Source of the DNA: Variovorax gossypii
GTDB taxonomy: Bacteria; Pseudomonadota; Gammaproteobacteria; Burkholderiales; Burkholderiaceae_C
Assembly: GCF_003965815.1 (NCBI RefSeq)
Contig: NZ_RXOE01000006.1
Location: forward strand, 282,503 to 346,502
DNA length: 64,000 bases
Direction: 5' to 3'
Part shown: positions 44,716-56,192 of the stretch, in pieces
Numbering within the stretch: the first letter of the stretch is position 1
Layout: each line of letters begins with the position of its first letter
Notes under the pieces: generated by a model
Told to the model about the DNA's origin: nothing
What the model saw: the letters and a program-made list of their open reading frames with translations, nothing else
Database searches by the model: none
Translations under genes and position numbers: made by a program

Positions 44716-46275
44716 TTACGAGTGACTGGGCAGGATGTCGAGCAGCGCGGCCGGCAGTTCGGCCTTCAGCGCCCACAGGCGCATGGCTTCGATGTCGGGG
44801 GCGAGGTAGCGGTCGGTCTCGAGGAAGGCGACCTTCTGGCGGATGCCGGCGAATTCGGCTTCGACCAGCGGCGAGCTTTTCAGCTTGCGCTTGAGCTCGA
44901 TGCCTTGCGCGGCGGCCATGGCCTCGATGCCGACGACCACTGCCGTGTTGTTGACCATGTCGGCCAGGCGGCGGCCCGCGAAGGTGGCCATCGACACGTG
45001 GTCTTCCTGGTTGGCTGAGGTGGGCAGGCTGTCGACGCTGGCGGGGTGCGCGAGCGACTTGTTCTCCGAAGCGAGCGCGGCGGCCGTGACCTGCGCGATC
45101 ATGAAGCCGGAGTTGAGGCCGCCATCGCGCACGAGGAAAGGCGGCAGGCCCGACAGGCCGCTGTCGAGCAGCAGCGCAAGGCGGCGCTCGGAGATCGCGC
45201 CGACTTCGCTCACGGCCAGCGCCACGATGTCGGCCGCGAAAGCGACAGGCTCGGCGTGGAAGTTGCCGCCCGAGATGACCTCGCCCGTGTCCGTGAAGAC
45301 CAGCGGGTTGTCCGATGCGGCATTGGCTTCGATGACCAGCACGCGCGCGGCGTGCGCGAGGTTGTCGAGGCAGGCGCCCATCACCTGCGGGATGCAGCGC
45401 ACCGAGTACGGGTCCTGCACGCGGCCGCAGTCGGCATGCGAGGGAACGATCTCGCTGCCTTCGAGCAGCGTGCGCACGGCGCCTGCCACCGCGATCTGGC
45501 CGGGCTGGCCGCGTGCGGCGTGGATGCGTGCGTCGAAGGGCTTGATGGAGCCCTGGATGGCTTCGAGCGAGAGTGCGCCCGACATCAGGGCCGAGGCGAA
45601 CACGTCTTCCGCGCCGAAGAGGCCCGCCAGCGCCAGCGCGGTCGACACCTGAGTGCCGTTCAGCAGCGCGAGGCCTTCCTTGGGGCCGAGCACGAAGGGC
45701 TCGAGGCCGATGCTGCGCATCGCCTCGGCACCGCCGACGACCTTGCCGTCGGCCAGCGTCGCCTGTCCTTCGCCGATCAGCACGCAGGCCATGTGCGCGA
45801 GCGGCGCGAGGTCACCGGAAGCGCCGACCGAGCCCTTGCACGGGATGCTCGGCGTGACACCTGCGTTGAACAGCGCCAGCAACGCGTCGGCCAGCGCGGG
45901 TCGCACGCCCGAGTGCCCGCGCGCCAGGCTCACCGCCTTGGTCGCGAGGATCATGCGCACGACGGGCGCGGCCAGCGGCTCGCCCGTGCCCACGCTGTGC
46001 GAGAGCACCAGGTTGCGCTGCAGTTCGGCGAGGTGGTCGTTGCCGATGCGCGTGCTGGCGAGCTTGCCGAAGCCGGTGTTGATGCCGTAGACGACCTGGT
46101 CGTTCTCGACGATGTGACGCACGGCGGCTTCGGCACGCTGCATGCCTTCGCGCACCGACGCGTCGAGCGCGAGCCGCACGCCGCCGGCCTGGATGCGACG
46201 CAGCGTCGCGAGGTCGACTTTGCCGGGCACGAGGGTCAAAGTGGCATCTGGATTGGCGGTGTGTTTGCTTGGCAT
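44716..46275 (-). CDS. hutH: Histidine ammonia-lyase
   Basis: A 519-residue histidine ammonia-lyase that deaminates histidine to urocanate. The self-made MIO cofactor arises from Ala-Ser-Gly in GSVGASGDLAPLAH (about residue 147). The conserved YGINTGFGKLAS, GTQVSTALAL and SANQEDHVSM segments are present. The start ATG at 46275 is 8 bases from a TGTCTATACA palindrome, so repressor binding would overlap the ribosome-binding region and leader. Confidence 0.97.
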   Translation of the reverse strand: MPSKHTANPDATLTLVPGKVDLATLRRIQAGGVRLALDASVREGMQRAEAAVRHIVENDQVVYGINTGFGKLASTRIGNDHLAELQRNLVLSHSVGTGEPLAAPVVRMILATKAVSLARGHSGVRPALADALLALFNAGVTPSIPCKGSVGASGDLAPLAHMACVLIGEGQATLADGKVVGGAEAMRSIGLEPFVLGPKEGLALLNGTQVSTALALAGLFGAEDVFASALMSGALSLEAIQGSIKPFDARIHAARGQPGQIAVAGAVRTLLEGSEIVPSHADCGRVQDPYSVRCIPQVMGACLDNLAHAARVLVIEANAASDNPLVFTDTGEVISGGNFHAEPVAFAADIVALAVSEVGAISERRLALLLDSGLSGLPPFLVRDGGLNSGFMIAQVTAAALASENKSLAHPASVDSLPTSANQEDHVSMATFAGRRLADMVNNTAVVVGIEAMAAAQGIELKRKLKSSPLVEAEFAGIRQKVAFLETDRYLAPDIEAMRLWALKAELPAALLDILPSHS

Positions 46276-46282
46276 GTGAGCC

Positions 46283-46292
46283 TGTCTATACA
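46283..46292. promoter_or_regulatory. Probable HutC operator before hutH
   Basis: TGTCTATACA on the plus strand (TGTATAGACA on the hutH strand) fits the TGTA-type palindrome bound by HutC-like GntR regulators. Extended to 14 bases on the minus strand it reads CTTGTATAGACAGG, matching the site at 49812-49825 at 13 of 14 positions. Confidence 0.7.
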
Positions 46293-46334
46293 AGTAGTTG
46301 CGAGTGAAATCGGAGGTCTCTGAGGACGAAAAAA

Positions 46335-47072
46335 TCAGCCGAAGCTGGGGTTGCCGTCGGCCTTGAAGCGGCTTCCCAGGCTGTATCTCGAAGCGGGATG
46401 CAGGCAGCGCACCCAGGTCACGGGGACGTTGCGCGACCAGGTGCGGCGCGTGAGCAGCAGGCAGGGGTCGGTGGGCGTCATCGCGAGCCGCTCGGCCTGC
46501 TCGGCGTTGGGCAGCACGGCGTCGACCACGTGCTCGATCTGGTCGAAGGGCACGTTGCGCACCAGGTACTCGCTGGGCGGCGTCGCGCCGAAGTCCTGCT
46601 CGAGGTAGTCGGGCACCACCTGCGGGTTGACGAAGCGCTCCTCGAGCTGCACCGGCGTGCCGTTCTCCAGGTGCAGGCACACGCTGTGGAACACCGAGTC
46701 GCCGGCACGCTTGTCGAGCCACGCGGCCACGTCGGGCGAAGCGGCGATGCGCTCGACCGCGATCATCTCGCAGCGGTAGTCGTGCCCGCGCTGGCGGATC
46801 TCGCTGGCGATGTTGGCGATCTGCAGCAGCGTGGACTGCGGCTTGTTCTCCGCCACGAAGCTGCCGACGCCCGCCACGCGCACGATGCGCCCCTGCTCCA
46901 CCAGTTCGCGCAGCGCACGGTTCACCGTCATGCGCGCCATGCCGAACTGCGCGACCAGCTCGTGCTCCGACGGCAGGCGGTGGCCGGGCGGCCACGTCCC
47001 GTCCTGGATCTTGCGGGAGATGTGATCCATGACTTGCGCATAGAGCGCGAGGGTCGGCAGGTCGCGTTTCAT
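46335..47072 (-). CDS. hutC: Histidine utilisation repressor HutC (GntR family)
   Basis: A 245-residue GntR/HutC regulator. The winged helix-turn-helix occupies about residues 8-75 (GTWPPGHRLPSEHELVAQFG, then MARMTVNRALRELVEQGRIV); the effector domain ends with LLLTRRTWSRNVPVTWVRCLHP and GSRFKADGNPSFG. HutC proteins repress hut genes until urocanate binds. It lies between the ABC importer and hutH on the same strand, and matching palindromes occur before hutH and before the importer. Confidence 0.95.
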   Translation of the reverse strand: MKRDLPTLALYAQVMDHISRKIQDGTWPPGHRLPSEHELVAQFGMARMTVNRALRELVEQGRIVRVAGVGSFVAENKPQSTLLQIANIASEIRQRGHDYRCEMIAVERIAASPDVAAWLDKRAGDSVFHSVCLHLENGTPVQLEERFVNPQVVPDYLEQDFGATPPSEYLVRNVPFDQIEHVVDAVLPNAEQAERLAMTPTDPCLLLTRRTWSRNVPVTWVRCLHPASRYSLGSRFKADGNPSFG

Positions 47073-47082
47073 CGTGTCTTCG

Positions 47083-47867
<785 letters not shown>

Positions 47868-47868
<1 letters not shown>

Positions 47869-48740
47869 CACAGTGCTGCCCAGGCGAAGAGACGGCGGTT
47901 GATTGCCTTGAAGGCGAAGTCGGAAAGCAGGCCGATTACGCCGATCACGATGATCCCGAAGATGATCTGGCCGGTGTTCAGCAGCGCCTGGCTGTCGGTG
48001 ATCATGTGGCCGATGCCCGAGGAGGAGCCGATCAGCTCCGCCACGATCACGTAGGTCCATGCCCAGCCGAGCACGAGGCGCAGCGTTTCGGCGATGCCCG
48101 GCGCGGCACCCGGAATGAGCACGCGCGCCACGATGCCGCGGCTGTTGGCGCCCAGCGTGTAGGCGGCCTCCACGAGGTCGCGCCGCGCGCCGCCAACGGT
48201 GACGGCCACCATCAGCACGATCTGGAAGAAGGAGCCGATGAAGATCACCAGCAGCTTCTGCATCTCGCCCAGGCCCGCCCACAGGATGAGCAGCGGAATG
48301 AAGGCCGAGGCCGGCAGGTAGCGGCAGAAGGAGACGAAGGGTTCGAAGAAGGCCTCCACGGCCTTCCAGGTGCCCATGGCGATGCCCAGCGGCACCGCGA
48401 ACACGGCCGCCAGCAGGAAGCCGCCGAACACGCGCCACACGGTCATGCCGATGTCGCCGATGAAGCCGTACTCGGTGAAGAGCAGCCAGCCTTCCTTGAC
48501 CATGGTCGGCGGGCTCGCGAGGAAGGTCGGCGGCACGAAGCCGCCGAGCGTGGCGATGGCCCACACGAGCACGAAGACGACGAAGAACGCGAGCCCCAGC
48601 AGCACGCGGGCGCGCGTGCCGATGGGTTCGAGCGGCGCGAGCGCGCGGCGGCGGGCGGGCGCGACGACCGGCGCCGCGGCCCTGGCGGCCTGCTGCGGTG
48701 CAGGCGCCGCGACCACTGATGCGGAAGGCATCTGCGCCAT
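47868..48740 (-). CDS. NitT/TauT-type ABC transporter permease in the hut region
   Basis: A 290-residue SsuC/TauC-like permease with about six helices; the first follows an Ala/Pro/Arg-rich cytoplasmic stretch (residues 1-42). Typical parts are RVFGGFLLAAVFAVPLGIAMG and the EAA-like AAYTLGANSRGIVARVLIPG. The ATG at 48740 avoids overlap with the upstream binding-protein gene (stop at 48745); an in-frame ATG at 48764 would overlap it by 20 bases and is possible. It works with the adjacent ATPase. Confidence 0.9.
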
Positions 48741-48744
48741 GTTC

Positions 48745-49716
48745 TTACTTGACGAAGCTTGCATCGAAGGTGACCGAGAAGTCCTCGGGCGCCTTGCGGA
48801 TCACGCCGGCTTCCAGAAGGATGGGCGCGGCCTCCTTCATGAAGCTGGTGAGCTCGCCCGCGAAGAACTTCTGGTTGGCGGCCTTGTCCTGCCAGCGCAG
48901 GAAGGCCGCCGACTTGGCGAACTGCTCGCCGCTCTGCTTCACGGCGGAGCCCATGAGTTCGTTGGACTTCTCGGGCTCGGCCTTGATCATGTCGAGCGCG
49001 TCGAAGTACGACTTGGTGAGCGCGGCGGCGGCCTTGGCGTTGGCCTTGAGCCAGGTGGGCGCGCAGCCGACGGTGTCCATCACCATCGGGTAGTCGAGGG
49101 TGGTGGCCAGGATCTTGCCGGCGGAGGGGTTGGAGCGCACGGTGGAGAGGTACGGCTCGTAGGTCATAGCGGCGTCGTTCTGGCCGGCCACGAAGGCCTG
49201 GGCCGAGGCCTGCGGCGACAGCGTGGTGGTCTTCACGTCCTTCAGCGTCATGCCGTTCTTGCTGAGCATCCAGGCCAGGCCAAAGTAGGGGGCGGTGCCG
49301 GGGGCGTCGACGCCGATGGTCTTGCCCTTGAGGTCGGAGAACTTGGTGACGTCGCCGCGCACCGCGAGGCCGTCGGCGCCGTAGGACTTGTCCATCTGGA
49401 AGATCTGCACGATCGGCACGCCGTTGGCGTTCCAGGCCACGTGCGTCTCGACGGTGGTGGCCGCGCACTGGATGGCGCCGGAGGCCAGCGCGAGGTGGCG
49501 GTCCTTCTGCGGAATCATCTTGAGTTCGACGTCAAGCCCGTTCTTCTTGAAGATGCCGGCCTTGTCGGCCAGCGAGAGCGGCGCGAAGCCGGTCCAGCCC
49601 GACATGCCGAGCGAGATCTTCGTCACTTCCTGGGCGGCGGCCGTTCCGGCCATGCCCGCTGCACATGCACCTGCTGCAAGCAGCGAAGCGACTTTCACAA
49701 CTACCGTCTTGACCAT
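48745..49716 (-). CDS. NitT/TauT-type periplasmic binding protein in the hut region
   Basis: A 323-residue receptor with a signal peptide (residues 1-28, ending TAAAQE). The mature start KISLGMSGWTGFAPLSLADKAG and the block GSIQCAATTVETH-like SGAIQCAATTVETHVAW, with GLAVRGDVTKFSDLKGKTIG, place it in the taurine/nitrate receptor family. Residue patterns do not reveal the ligand. It is the first gene of the importer operon, which reads into hutC and hutH and is preceded by two TGTNTANACA palindromes. Confidence 0.9.
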   Translation of the reverse strand: MVKTVVVKVASLLAAGACAAGMAGTAAAQEVTKISLGMSGWTGFAPLSLADKAGIFKKNGLDVELKMIPQKDRHLALASGAIQCAATTVETHVAWNANGVPIVQIFQMDKSYGADGLAVRGDVTKFSDLKGKTIGVDAPGTAPYFGLAWMLSKNGMTLKDVKTTTLSPQASAQAFVAGQNDAAMTYEPYLSTVRSNPSAGKILATTLDYPMVMDTVGCAPTWLKANAKAAAALTKSYFDALDMIKAEPEKSNELMGSAVKQSGEQFAKSAAFLRWQDKAANQKFFAGELTSFMKEAAPILLEAGVIRKAPEDFSVTFDASFVK

Positions 49717-49813
49717 GGGTACTCCTGGGTCTGTTCTTGAGGGGAAAAAAGCTCGGCGGCGGGCCCGATGGCCGGGTGACGCACGCCTCGCATTGTTGCC
49801 AGGCGCCCCAACT

Positions 49814-49823
49814 TGTATATACA
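49814..49823. promoter_or_regulatory. Probable HutC operator before the ABC importer
   Basis: TGTATATACA is a perfect palindrome 98 bases upstream of the binding-protein start at 49716. Extended, CTTGTATATACAGG matches the hutH site at 13 of 14 bases. It is the strongest HutC-like site in the window and implies that the importer is induced with the pathway. Confidence 0.8.
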
Positions 49824-49878
49824 GGATAACCCGAAAGGTCATTTTTGGTGCACTTCCTTGGGAAATGCACCCATTTGC

Positions 49879-49888
49879 TGTCTAGACA
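49879..49888. promoter_or_regulatory. Second palindrome, possible accessory HutC site
   Basis: TGTCTAGACA, extended to the perfect 12-base palindrome CTGTCTAGACAG (49878-49889), lies 65 bases centre to centre from the TGTATATACA site. It shares the TGT-N4-ACA frame and the trailing AGG. It is in the 304-base gap (49717-50020) between the importer and recQ, which otherwise holds only the two promoters and shows no gene. Confidence 0.5.
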
Positions 49889-50020
49889 GGAAAGGACGCA
49901 GGACGGCGGCCACCATTGCAAACCTCGTGCCACAGTCATATCTGCGGCGCTGGGGGACAATCGGCGGCCGCCCTCTTTCTCCCCCTTCCCCTCCTTTTCC
50001 GACCTCCCCGCCCGCTGCCT

Positions 50021-51913
<1,893 letters not shown>

Positions 51914-51936
51914 GGCCGTAGGAAAAAGGCGCGGCC

Positions 51937-52818
51937 GTGGACACCCGCCAGATGCGCTGCGTGATCGCGATCGCCGAGGCGGGCAGCCTCACGAAGGCGG
52001 CCGAGCGGATGGGCCTGGCGCAGCCGGCGCTCACGCAGACGCTGAACCGGCTCGAGCACGAACTCGGCACGCGGCTCTTCACGCGCTCGCGCCGCGGCGC
52101 CACGCTCACCGACGCGGGGCTGGCCGTCATCGACGACCTGCGCGCCAGCCTGGCTTACGGCGATGCAGCCACCGAGCGTGCCCGCGCGATCGGTGCCGGC
52201 CGCGCGGGCCGGCTGACGATCGGCTTCGTCACGCATGCGGTCTACGAGGTGCTGCCGAACGCGCTGCGCCGGCTGCGCGCCGAACATCCGCAGCTCGACG
52301 TGGTGCTGCGCGAGATGAGCAATGCCGAGCAGGTGGCGGCGCTGGAAGGCGGGCGCATCGACATCGCGCTGCTGCACCCGCCGGTGTCGGTCACGGCCCG
52401 GGTGCACGAACTGCGGCTGGGCGAGGAGCCGATGATCGCCGCGCTGCCCGCCGCATGGCCGCTTCATGAGGACGGCTGCGTGTCGCTCGCCGACGTCGCA
52501 CGACACGGCCTGGTGTGGTTCCCGGAACAGCAGATCCCGGCCCTGCGCGCACAGCTGCTGGGCGCGCTGCGCCGCGCCGGCCACGAGACGCGCGTGGTGC
52601 AGGACGCCAACCGCACGCTGACGGTGCTGGCCTGCGTGGCCGCGGGGCTGGGCTGGTCGCTGCTGCCGCGCTCGGTGCGCGCGCTGCAGCACGAGGGCGT
52701 GCGCTATGCCGAAGTGCGCGACGGCGCGGGGTTGCCGGCCTTCGAGCTGTCGGCGCTGTGGCTGGCGCGCTCGCGGCCGACCTTCGCCGACGCCTTCGCG
52801 GCCATGCTGCGCGGCTGA
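51937..52818 (+). CDS. LysR family transcriptional regulator
   Basis: A 293-residue LysR regulator starting with GTG at 51937. The helix-turn-helix is at about residues 3-62 (MRCVIAIAEAGSLTKAAERMG, then QPALTQTLNRLEHELGTRLF). The substrate domain follows; its C-terminal end is intact. It converges on the Bug receptor gene, with 7 bases between the stops, so it is not in a divergent arrangement; control of the receptor/amidohydrolase pair is possible but not shown by position. Confidence 0.9.
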   Translation: MDTRQMRCVIAIAEAGSLTKAAERMGLAQPALTQTLNRLEHELGTRLFTRSRRGATLTDAGLAVIDDLRASLAYGDAATERARAIGAGRAGRLTIGFVTHAVYEVLPNALRRLRAEHPQLDVVLREMSNAEQVAALEGGRIDIALLHPPVSVTARVHELRLGEEPMIAALPAAWPLHEDGCVSLADVARHGLVWFPEQQIPALRAQLLGALRRAGHETRVVQDANRTLTVLACVAAGLGWSLLPRSVRALQHEGVRYAEVRDGAGLPAFELSALWLARSRPTFADAFAAMLRG

Positions 52819-52825
52819 CGCGGCC

Positions 52826-53818
52826 TCAATCCAGCTGGATCCTGTTGTCCTTCGCGACCTTGGTCCACTTGGCGATCTCGGCGCGGCGGAAGCTGTCGAG
52901 CTCGGCGGGGCTGGAGCCGATCACCTCGGCGCCAAGCGCTTCGAGCCGGCCGCGCACTTCCGGGTCCTTGAGCGTGGCTGCGAGTTCCTTCGAAAGCCGC
53001 TCGGCCACCGGCGCGGGCGTGCCGGCCGGCACGAACACCGCATTCCATTCGTAGACCTCGTAGCCGGGCAGGCCGGCCTCCGCCACGGTGGGCAGCTGGG
53101 GCAAGGCGGACGAATGCGTCTTGCCGGTGACGGCCAGCGGGCGCAGCTTGCCGCTCTGGATGAAAGGCAGGCTCGAGGCGATGCTGGCGAAGAACACCGG
53201 CACATGCCCCGACATCACGTCGGTGAGCGCGGGGCCGCCGCCCTTGTAGGCCACGTGCGTCATCTGGACGCCTGCCATCGAGGTGAACAGCTCGCCCGCG
53301 AGGTGCTGCGCCGAGCCGTTGCCCGACGAGGCGTAGTTGATGCCGCCCGGCTTCGCCCTGGCCTGTGCGATCAGGTCGGCCACGCTCTTCATCGGCGCCG
53401 AGGGGTTCACCACCAGCACGTTGGGCACCTTCACCAGCAGCGACACCGGCGAGAGTTCGCGCAGCGTGTCGAAGGGCATCTTGCGCAGCGCCGGGTTCTG
53501 CGCGTGGTTGGAAGCGTCGAGCAGCACGGTGTAGCCGTCGGGCGCGCTCTTGGCGACGAGGTCGCCGCCGATGGCACCGCCGGCGCCGCTCCGGTTGTCG
53601 ATCACCACCGGCTGGCCCAGCTTCGCCGAGAGCTTGGGCGCCACGATGCGCGCCACCGCGTCGACCGTGCCGCCTGGCGGGTAGCTCACGACCAGCCGCA
53701 CCGGCTTGGACGGCCACGCCTGGGCATGCGCGCCCAGGCTGCCCAGCAGCAGGGCCGCGCCGGCGAGCGCGAGCGGAACGGCGCGCAGCAGTCGCGCGCG
53801 AGAGATTTCATTGGTCAT
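52826..53818 (-). CDS. Bug/TctC-type extracytoplasmic solute receptor
   Basis: A 330-residue tripartite tricarboxylate transporter receptor of the Bug family, greatly expanded in Burkholderiales. The signal peptide is residues 1-33 (VPLALAGAALLLGSLGAHAQ). The mature chain opens WPSKPVRLVVSYPPGGTVDAVAR with VVIDNRSGAGGAIGGDLVAKSAPDGYT as in all Bug proteins. No TctA/TctB membrane genes are near. It starts 11 bases inside the end of the amidohydrolase gene. The ligand is unknown; the neighbour suggests a carboxylated aromatic or lactone. Confidence 0.92.
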   Translation of the reverse strand: MTNEISRARLLRAVPLALAGAALLLGSLGAHAQAWPSKPVRLVVSYPPGGTVDAVARIVAPKLSAKLGQPVVIDNRSGAGGAIGGDLVAKSAPDGYTVLLDASNHAQNPALRKMPFDTLRELSPVSLLVKVPNVLVVNPSAPMKSVADLIAQARAKPGGINYASSGNGSAQHLAGELFTSMAGVQMTHVAYKGGGPALTDVMSGHVPVFFASIASSLPFIQSGKLRPLAVTGKTHSSALPQLPTVAEAGLPGYEVYEWNAVFVPAGTPAPVAERLSKELAATLKDPEVRGRLEALGAEVIGSSPAELDSFRRAEIAKWTKVAKDNRIQLD

Positions 53819-54659
53819 CGGTGATGTCTCCTGTCTTGAACTTGAAGAGCCGCGCCGGCGTGTCGACCAGGATGCGGCGGCGCGTGGCGGCGTCGGGTAC
53901 CCAGTCGGCCAGCGCCGCATGGGCGGTGGCGTAGTCGGCGATTTCGCGGTGTTGCGTGTGCGGCCAGTCGCTGCCCCACACGAGGCGTTCGGGGCCGAAG
54001 GCCTTCAGCAGCGCCTGCGCGGCTTCGTGCGCGCGGACATCGGTGGTGGCCGCGGGCCAGTTGCGGTAGGCAGCCGAGAGCTTGACCCAGATGCGCCCGC
54101 AGGCGGCGGCGCCGAGCAGCCAGGCAAAGCCTTCATCGTCGGCGGGCGCCGATGCGGGCCGGCCGAAGTGGTCGACGACCAGCGCGCATCCGGCGTCGAG
54201 CACGGGCCGCGCCGCCTGCGGGAGGTCTCGCGATTCGCGATGCAGCTCCACGTGCCAGCCCAGCGCACGCACGCGGGCGAAGAGCCGCTGCCAGTCGGGC
54301 CACGAGAAGTCGGGCAGCGGCATGCCCACGATGTTGAGGCGGATGCCGACGATGCCGGCCTCGGTCATGGCGCGCAACGTGGCGTCGTCCACCTGCGGGT
54401 CGACCACGGCGACGCCGCGCAGGCGCCCCGGGGCGGCGCGCAGCGCATCGATCAGGAAGCTGTTGTCGGTGCCGAGAAAGCTGGGCTGCACCAGCACGCC
54501 GTGCGAGACGTCGTGCGCGTCGAGCAGCGCGAGGTACGCGGCCAGCGTGGCGTCGTAGTCGGGCGCATGCCGGCGGGCCGCCGCCAGGGGCAGACCACGC
54601 ACGAACACGTGGGCGTGGCTGTCGACGGCGGTGATGGCGGCAATGGCGGCGAACGGCAC
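53808..54659 (-). CDS. Amidohydrolase of the PDC-lactonase-like family
   Basis: A 283-residue TIM-barrel amidohydrolase (Amidohydro_2), similar to 2-pyrone-4,6-dicarboxylate lactonase and related enzymes. The N-terminal metal motif is VDSHAHVFVRGLPL, and the last part has ERLVWGSDWPHTQH with the conserved Asp. The C terminus ends with ILVDTPARLFKFKTG. The start is GTG at 54659, immediately before the conserved region. It is coupled to a Bug receptor; substrate is unknown. Confidence 0.85.
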   Translation of the reverse strand: MPFAAIAAITAVDSHAHVFVRGLPLAAARRHAPDYDATLAAYLALLDAHDVSHGVLVQPSFLGTDNSFLIDALRAAPGRLRGVAVVDPQVDDATLRAMTEAGIVGIRLNIVGMPLPDFSWPDWQRLFARVRALGWHVELHRESRDLPQAARPVLDAGCALVVDHFGRPASAPADDEGFAWLLGAAACGRIWVKLSAAYRNWPAATTDVRAHEAAQALLKAFGPERLVWGSDWPHTQHREIADYATAHAALADWVPDAATRRRILVDTPARLFKFKTGDITDDQ

Positions 54660-54789
54660 GGCGTTGTCTCTGTCGGATTCGTTGTGCGTCCGCGGGAATG
54701 CGGACGTGGGCGAGTATCCGAAGGGCAGCGCCTGCCGGGAACGGGTCTCCCGGTTGTATTTGGATAAGCGCGGCTTATGACGACGACGC

Positions 54790-55989
54790 TCAGTTCGTCG
54801 TCGCGGGCAGCGTGATGGGCACCGGCCGCGTGAGCAGGTCTACGTAGAGCTCGAAGAAGCGCGCGTTGTCGAACTTCTTCACCACCGTCATCTTCTGCAG
54901 CGTCGCGCCGGCTGGCTGCGACGAGTAGCCGATGGAACGGCCATTGTCGGCCGCGCCCGGCTTGGCGATCACGTCGACGTAGCGCTCGACGGTCTGCGTG
55001 GCGTAGCTCGGATCGATCAGGTAGGCCAGCGTGAGGGTGTCCCAGATGTTCTGCGTGTAGTTCGGGTTGTTCTCGAAGCCGTTCTTGCCGTCGAAGCCGT
55101 AGCCGTTGAGCTTCTGGAACACGTCGGTCACGGCCGTGGGCTTGGCCGGGTGGGCGATGCGGTCGTAGATGGGCTTGGTGAGGAACACGGTGTCGGTCAC
55201 GTCCAGCGGCACCACCACCTGCGGAATGGGCAGGCGCACCACGAACTGCGCGGCATCGGGGTCGAACCACCAGTTGAACTCGGCGGCCTTGGTGGTGTTG
55301 CCCGGCACGTCGACGGCGCCGCCCATGTAGATGATCTTCTTGATGAGCGGCACGATCTCGGGGTTCTGCTTCACCGCGAGCGCGATGTTGGTGAGCGGGC
55401 CGATGGCCAGGATGGTGATCTCGCCGGGGTTGGCCTTCACGGTGTCGACGATGAAGTCGACCGCGGTCTTGCGCTGCACCACCGTGCGTTTCGCGAAGCC
55501 GTCAGGCGAGGGCTTGAGGTCGGCGTCGGTCTTGGGCTCGGGACCGCCCCAGGCGCCGAGGTAGCCGTCGCCGCCGGCACCGGCGGCCATTTCGGCTTCG
55601 ACGTCGGCATAGGTGTGGTTGAGCGCGTAGTTCGCGCCCGAGTAGACGCCGATGCGGTCACCCACGCCGAGGCGCTCCACCGACATCAATGCATCGGCCA
55701 CGCCCTGCTTTAGCCACTGGTTGCCCGAGACCACGCTGATGCCCATGACCTGGACCTTGCCGTCGGCCTGCAGCTGGGCGGCCATCACGCCGAGCTGGCC
55801 GTCGTCGCTCATGGTGTTGTAGTCGCTGTCGATGATGATCTTCTGCGCGCTGGAACCGCCGCCCGATCCGCCGCCACCACCGCCCCAGCCCGGGCCGAGG
55901 CCGATGCCTCCGCCCCCGTTGCCGCCGCCTCCGCAGCCCGCCAACACCGTGATGACGGCGATGAACATCGCCCCGATCCATTTGCGCAT
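54790..55989 (-). CDS. Lipoprotein nucleoside hydrolase
   Basis: A 399-residue inosine/uridine-preferring nucleoside hydrolase with a lipoprotein signal (VITVLAGC, Cys at residue 19). A Gly/Ser-rich linker follows (20-48), and the enzyme domain starts IIIDSDYNTMSDDGQLG, a variant of the DTDPGxDDA calcium site. Further hallmarks are ITILAIGPLTNIALAV and the FNWWFDPDAAQ motif. Most relatives are cytosolic; this one should face the periplasm from a membrane anchor and release bases from external nucleosides. A strong LacI-type operator lies 65-96 bases upstream. The ATG at 55989 starts the signal. Confidence 0.9.
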   Translation of the reverse strand: MRKWIGAMFIAVITVLAGCGGGGNGGGGIGLGPGWGGGGGGSGGGSSAQKIIIDSDYNTMSDDGQLGVMAAQLQADGKVQVMGISVVSGNQWLKQGVADALMSVERLGVGDRIGVYSGANYALNHTYADVEAEMAAGAGGDGYLGAWGGPEPKTDADLKPSPDGFAKRTVVQRKTAVDFIVDTVKANPGEITILAIGPLTNIALAVKQNPEIVPLIKKIIYMGGAVDVPGNTTKAAEFNWWFDPDAAQFVVRLPIPQVVVPLDVTDTVFLTKPIYDRIAHPAKPTAVTDVFQKLNGYGFDGKNGFENNPNYTQNIWDTLTLAYLIDPSYATQTVERYVDVIAKPGAADNGRSIGYSSQPAGATLQKMTVVKKFDNARFFELYVDLLTRPVPITLPATTN

Positions 55990-56053
55990 CTTCTCTCTCC
56001 TGGTACTAGGAAGTTGGTTCTCAGGCCGGGCAAGTCCTGCCCGCCCGAGATAC

Positions 56054-56085
56054 AAACGTTTGCGCAAACCTTTGCGCAAACGTTT
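56054..56085. promoter_or_regulatory. Double LacI/PurR-type operator before the nucleoside hydrolase
   Basis: A 32-base near-perfect palindrome, mismatched only in its central two bases. It consists of AAACGTTTGCGCAAA, then a CC centre, then TTTGCGCAAACGTTT. Each arm resembles the GCAAACGTTTGC-type site of PurR, RbsR and other LacI-family repressors. No LacI-family gene is in the window. It suggests control of the nucleoside hydrolase gene by nucleoside, ribose or purine supply. Confidence 0.75.
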
Positions 56086-56192
56086 AACTCACTCTACGGC
56101 GCGAGCGACAGGGGTGGCAAGCGCCAGCGCTAGGGGTTTTCCGCGAGCCCGGAGGAGAGCCGGGGCCAGCTCTCGGGGGAGCCCAGGGCAGT

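Noticed and set aside
49916..50020. An N-terminal extension of RecQ from the ATG at 49916
   Set aside because: The added 35 residues are Pro/Leu-rich and unlike RecQ, and the GTG at 50021 gives normal length.
55850..55930. Short tandem GCC/CCG repeats as a CRISPR or satellite
   Set aside because: They encode the Gly-rich linker of the lipoprotein and have no spacer structure.
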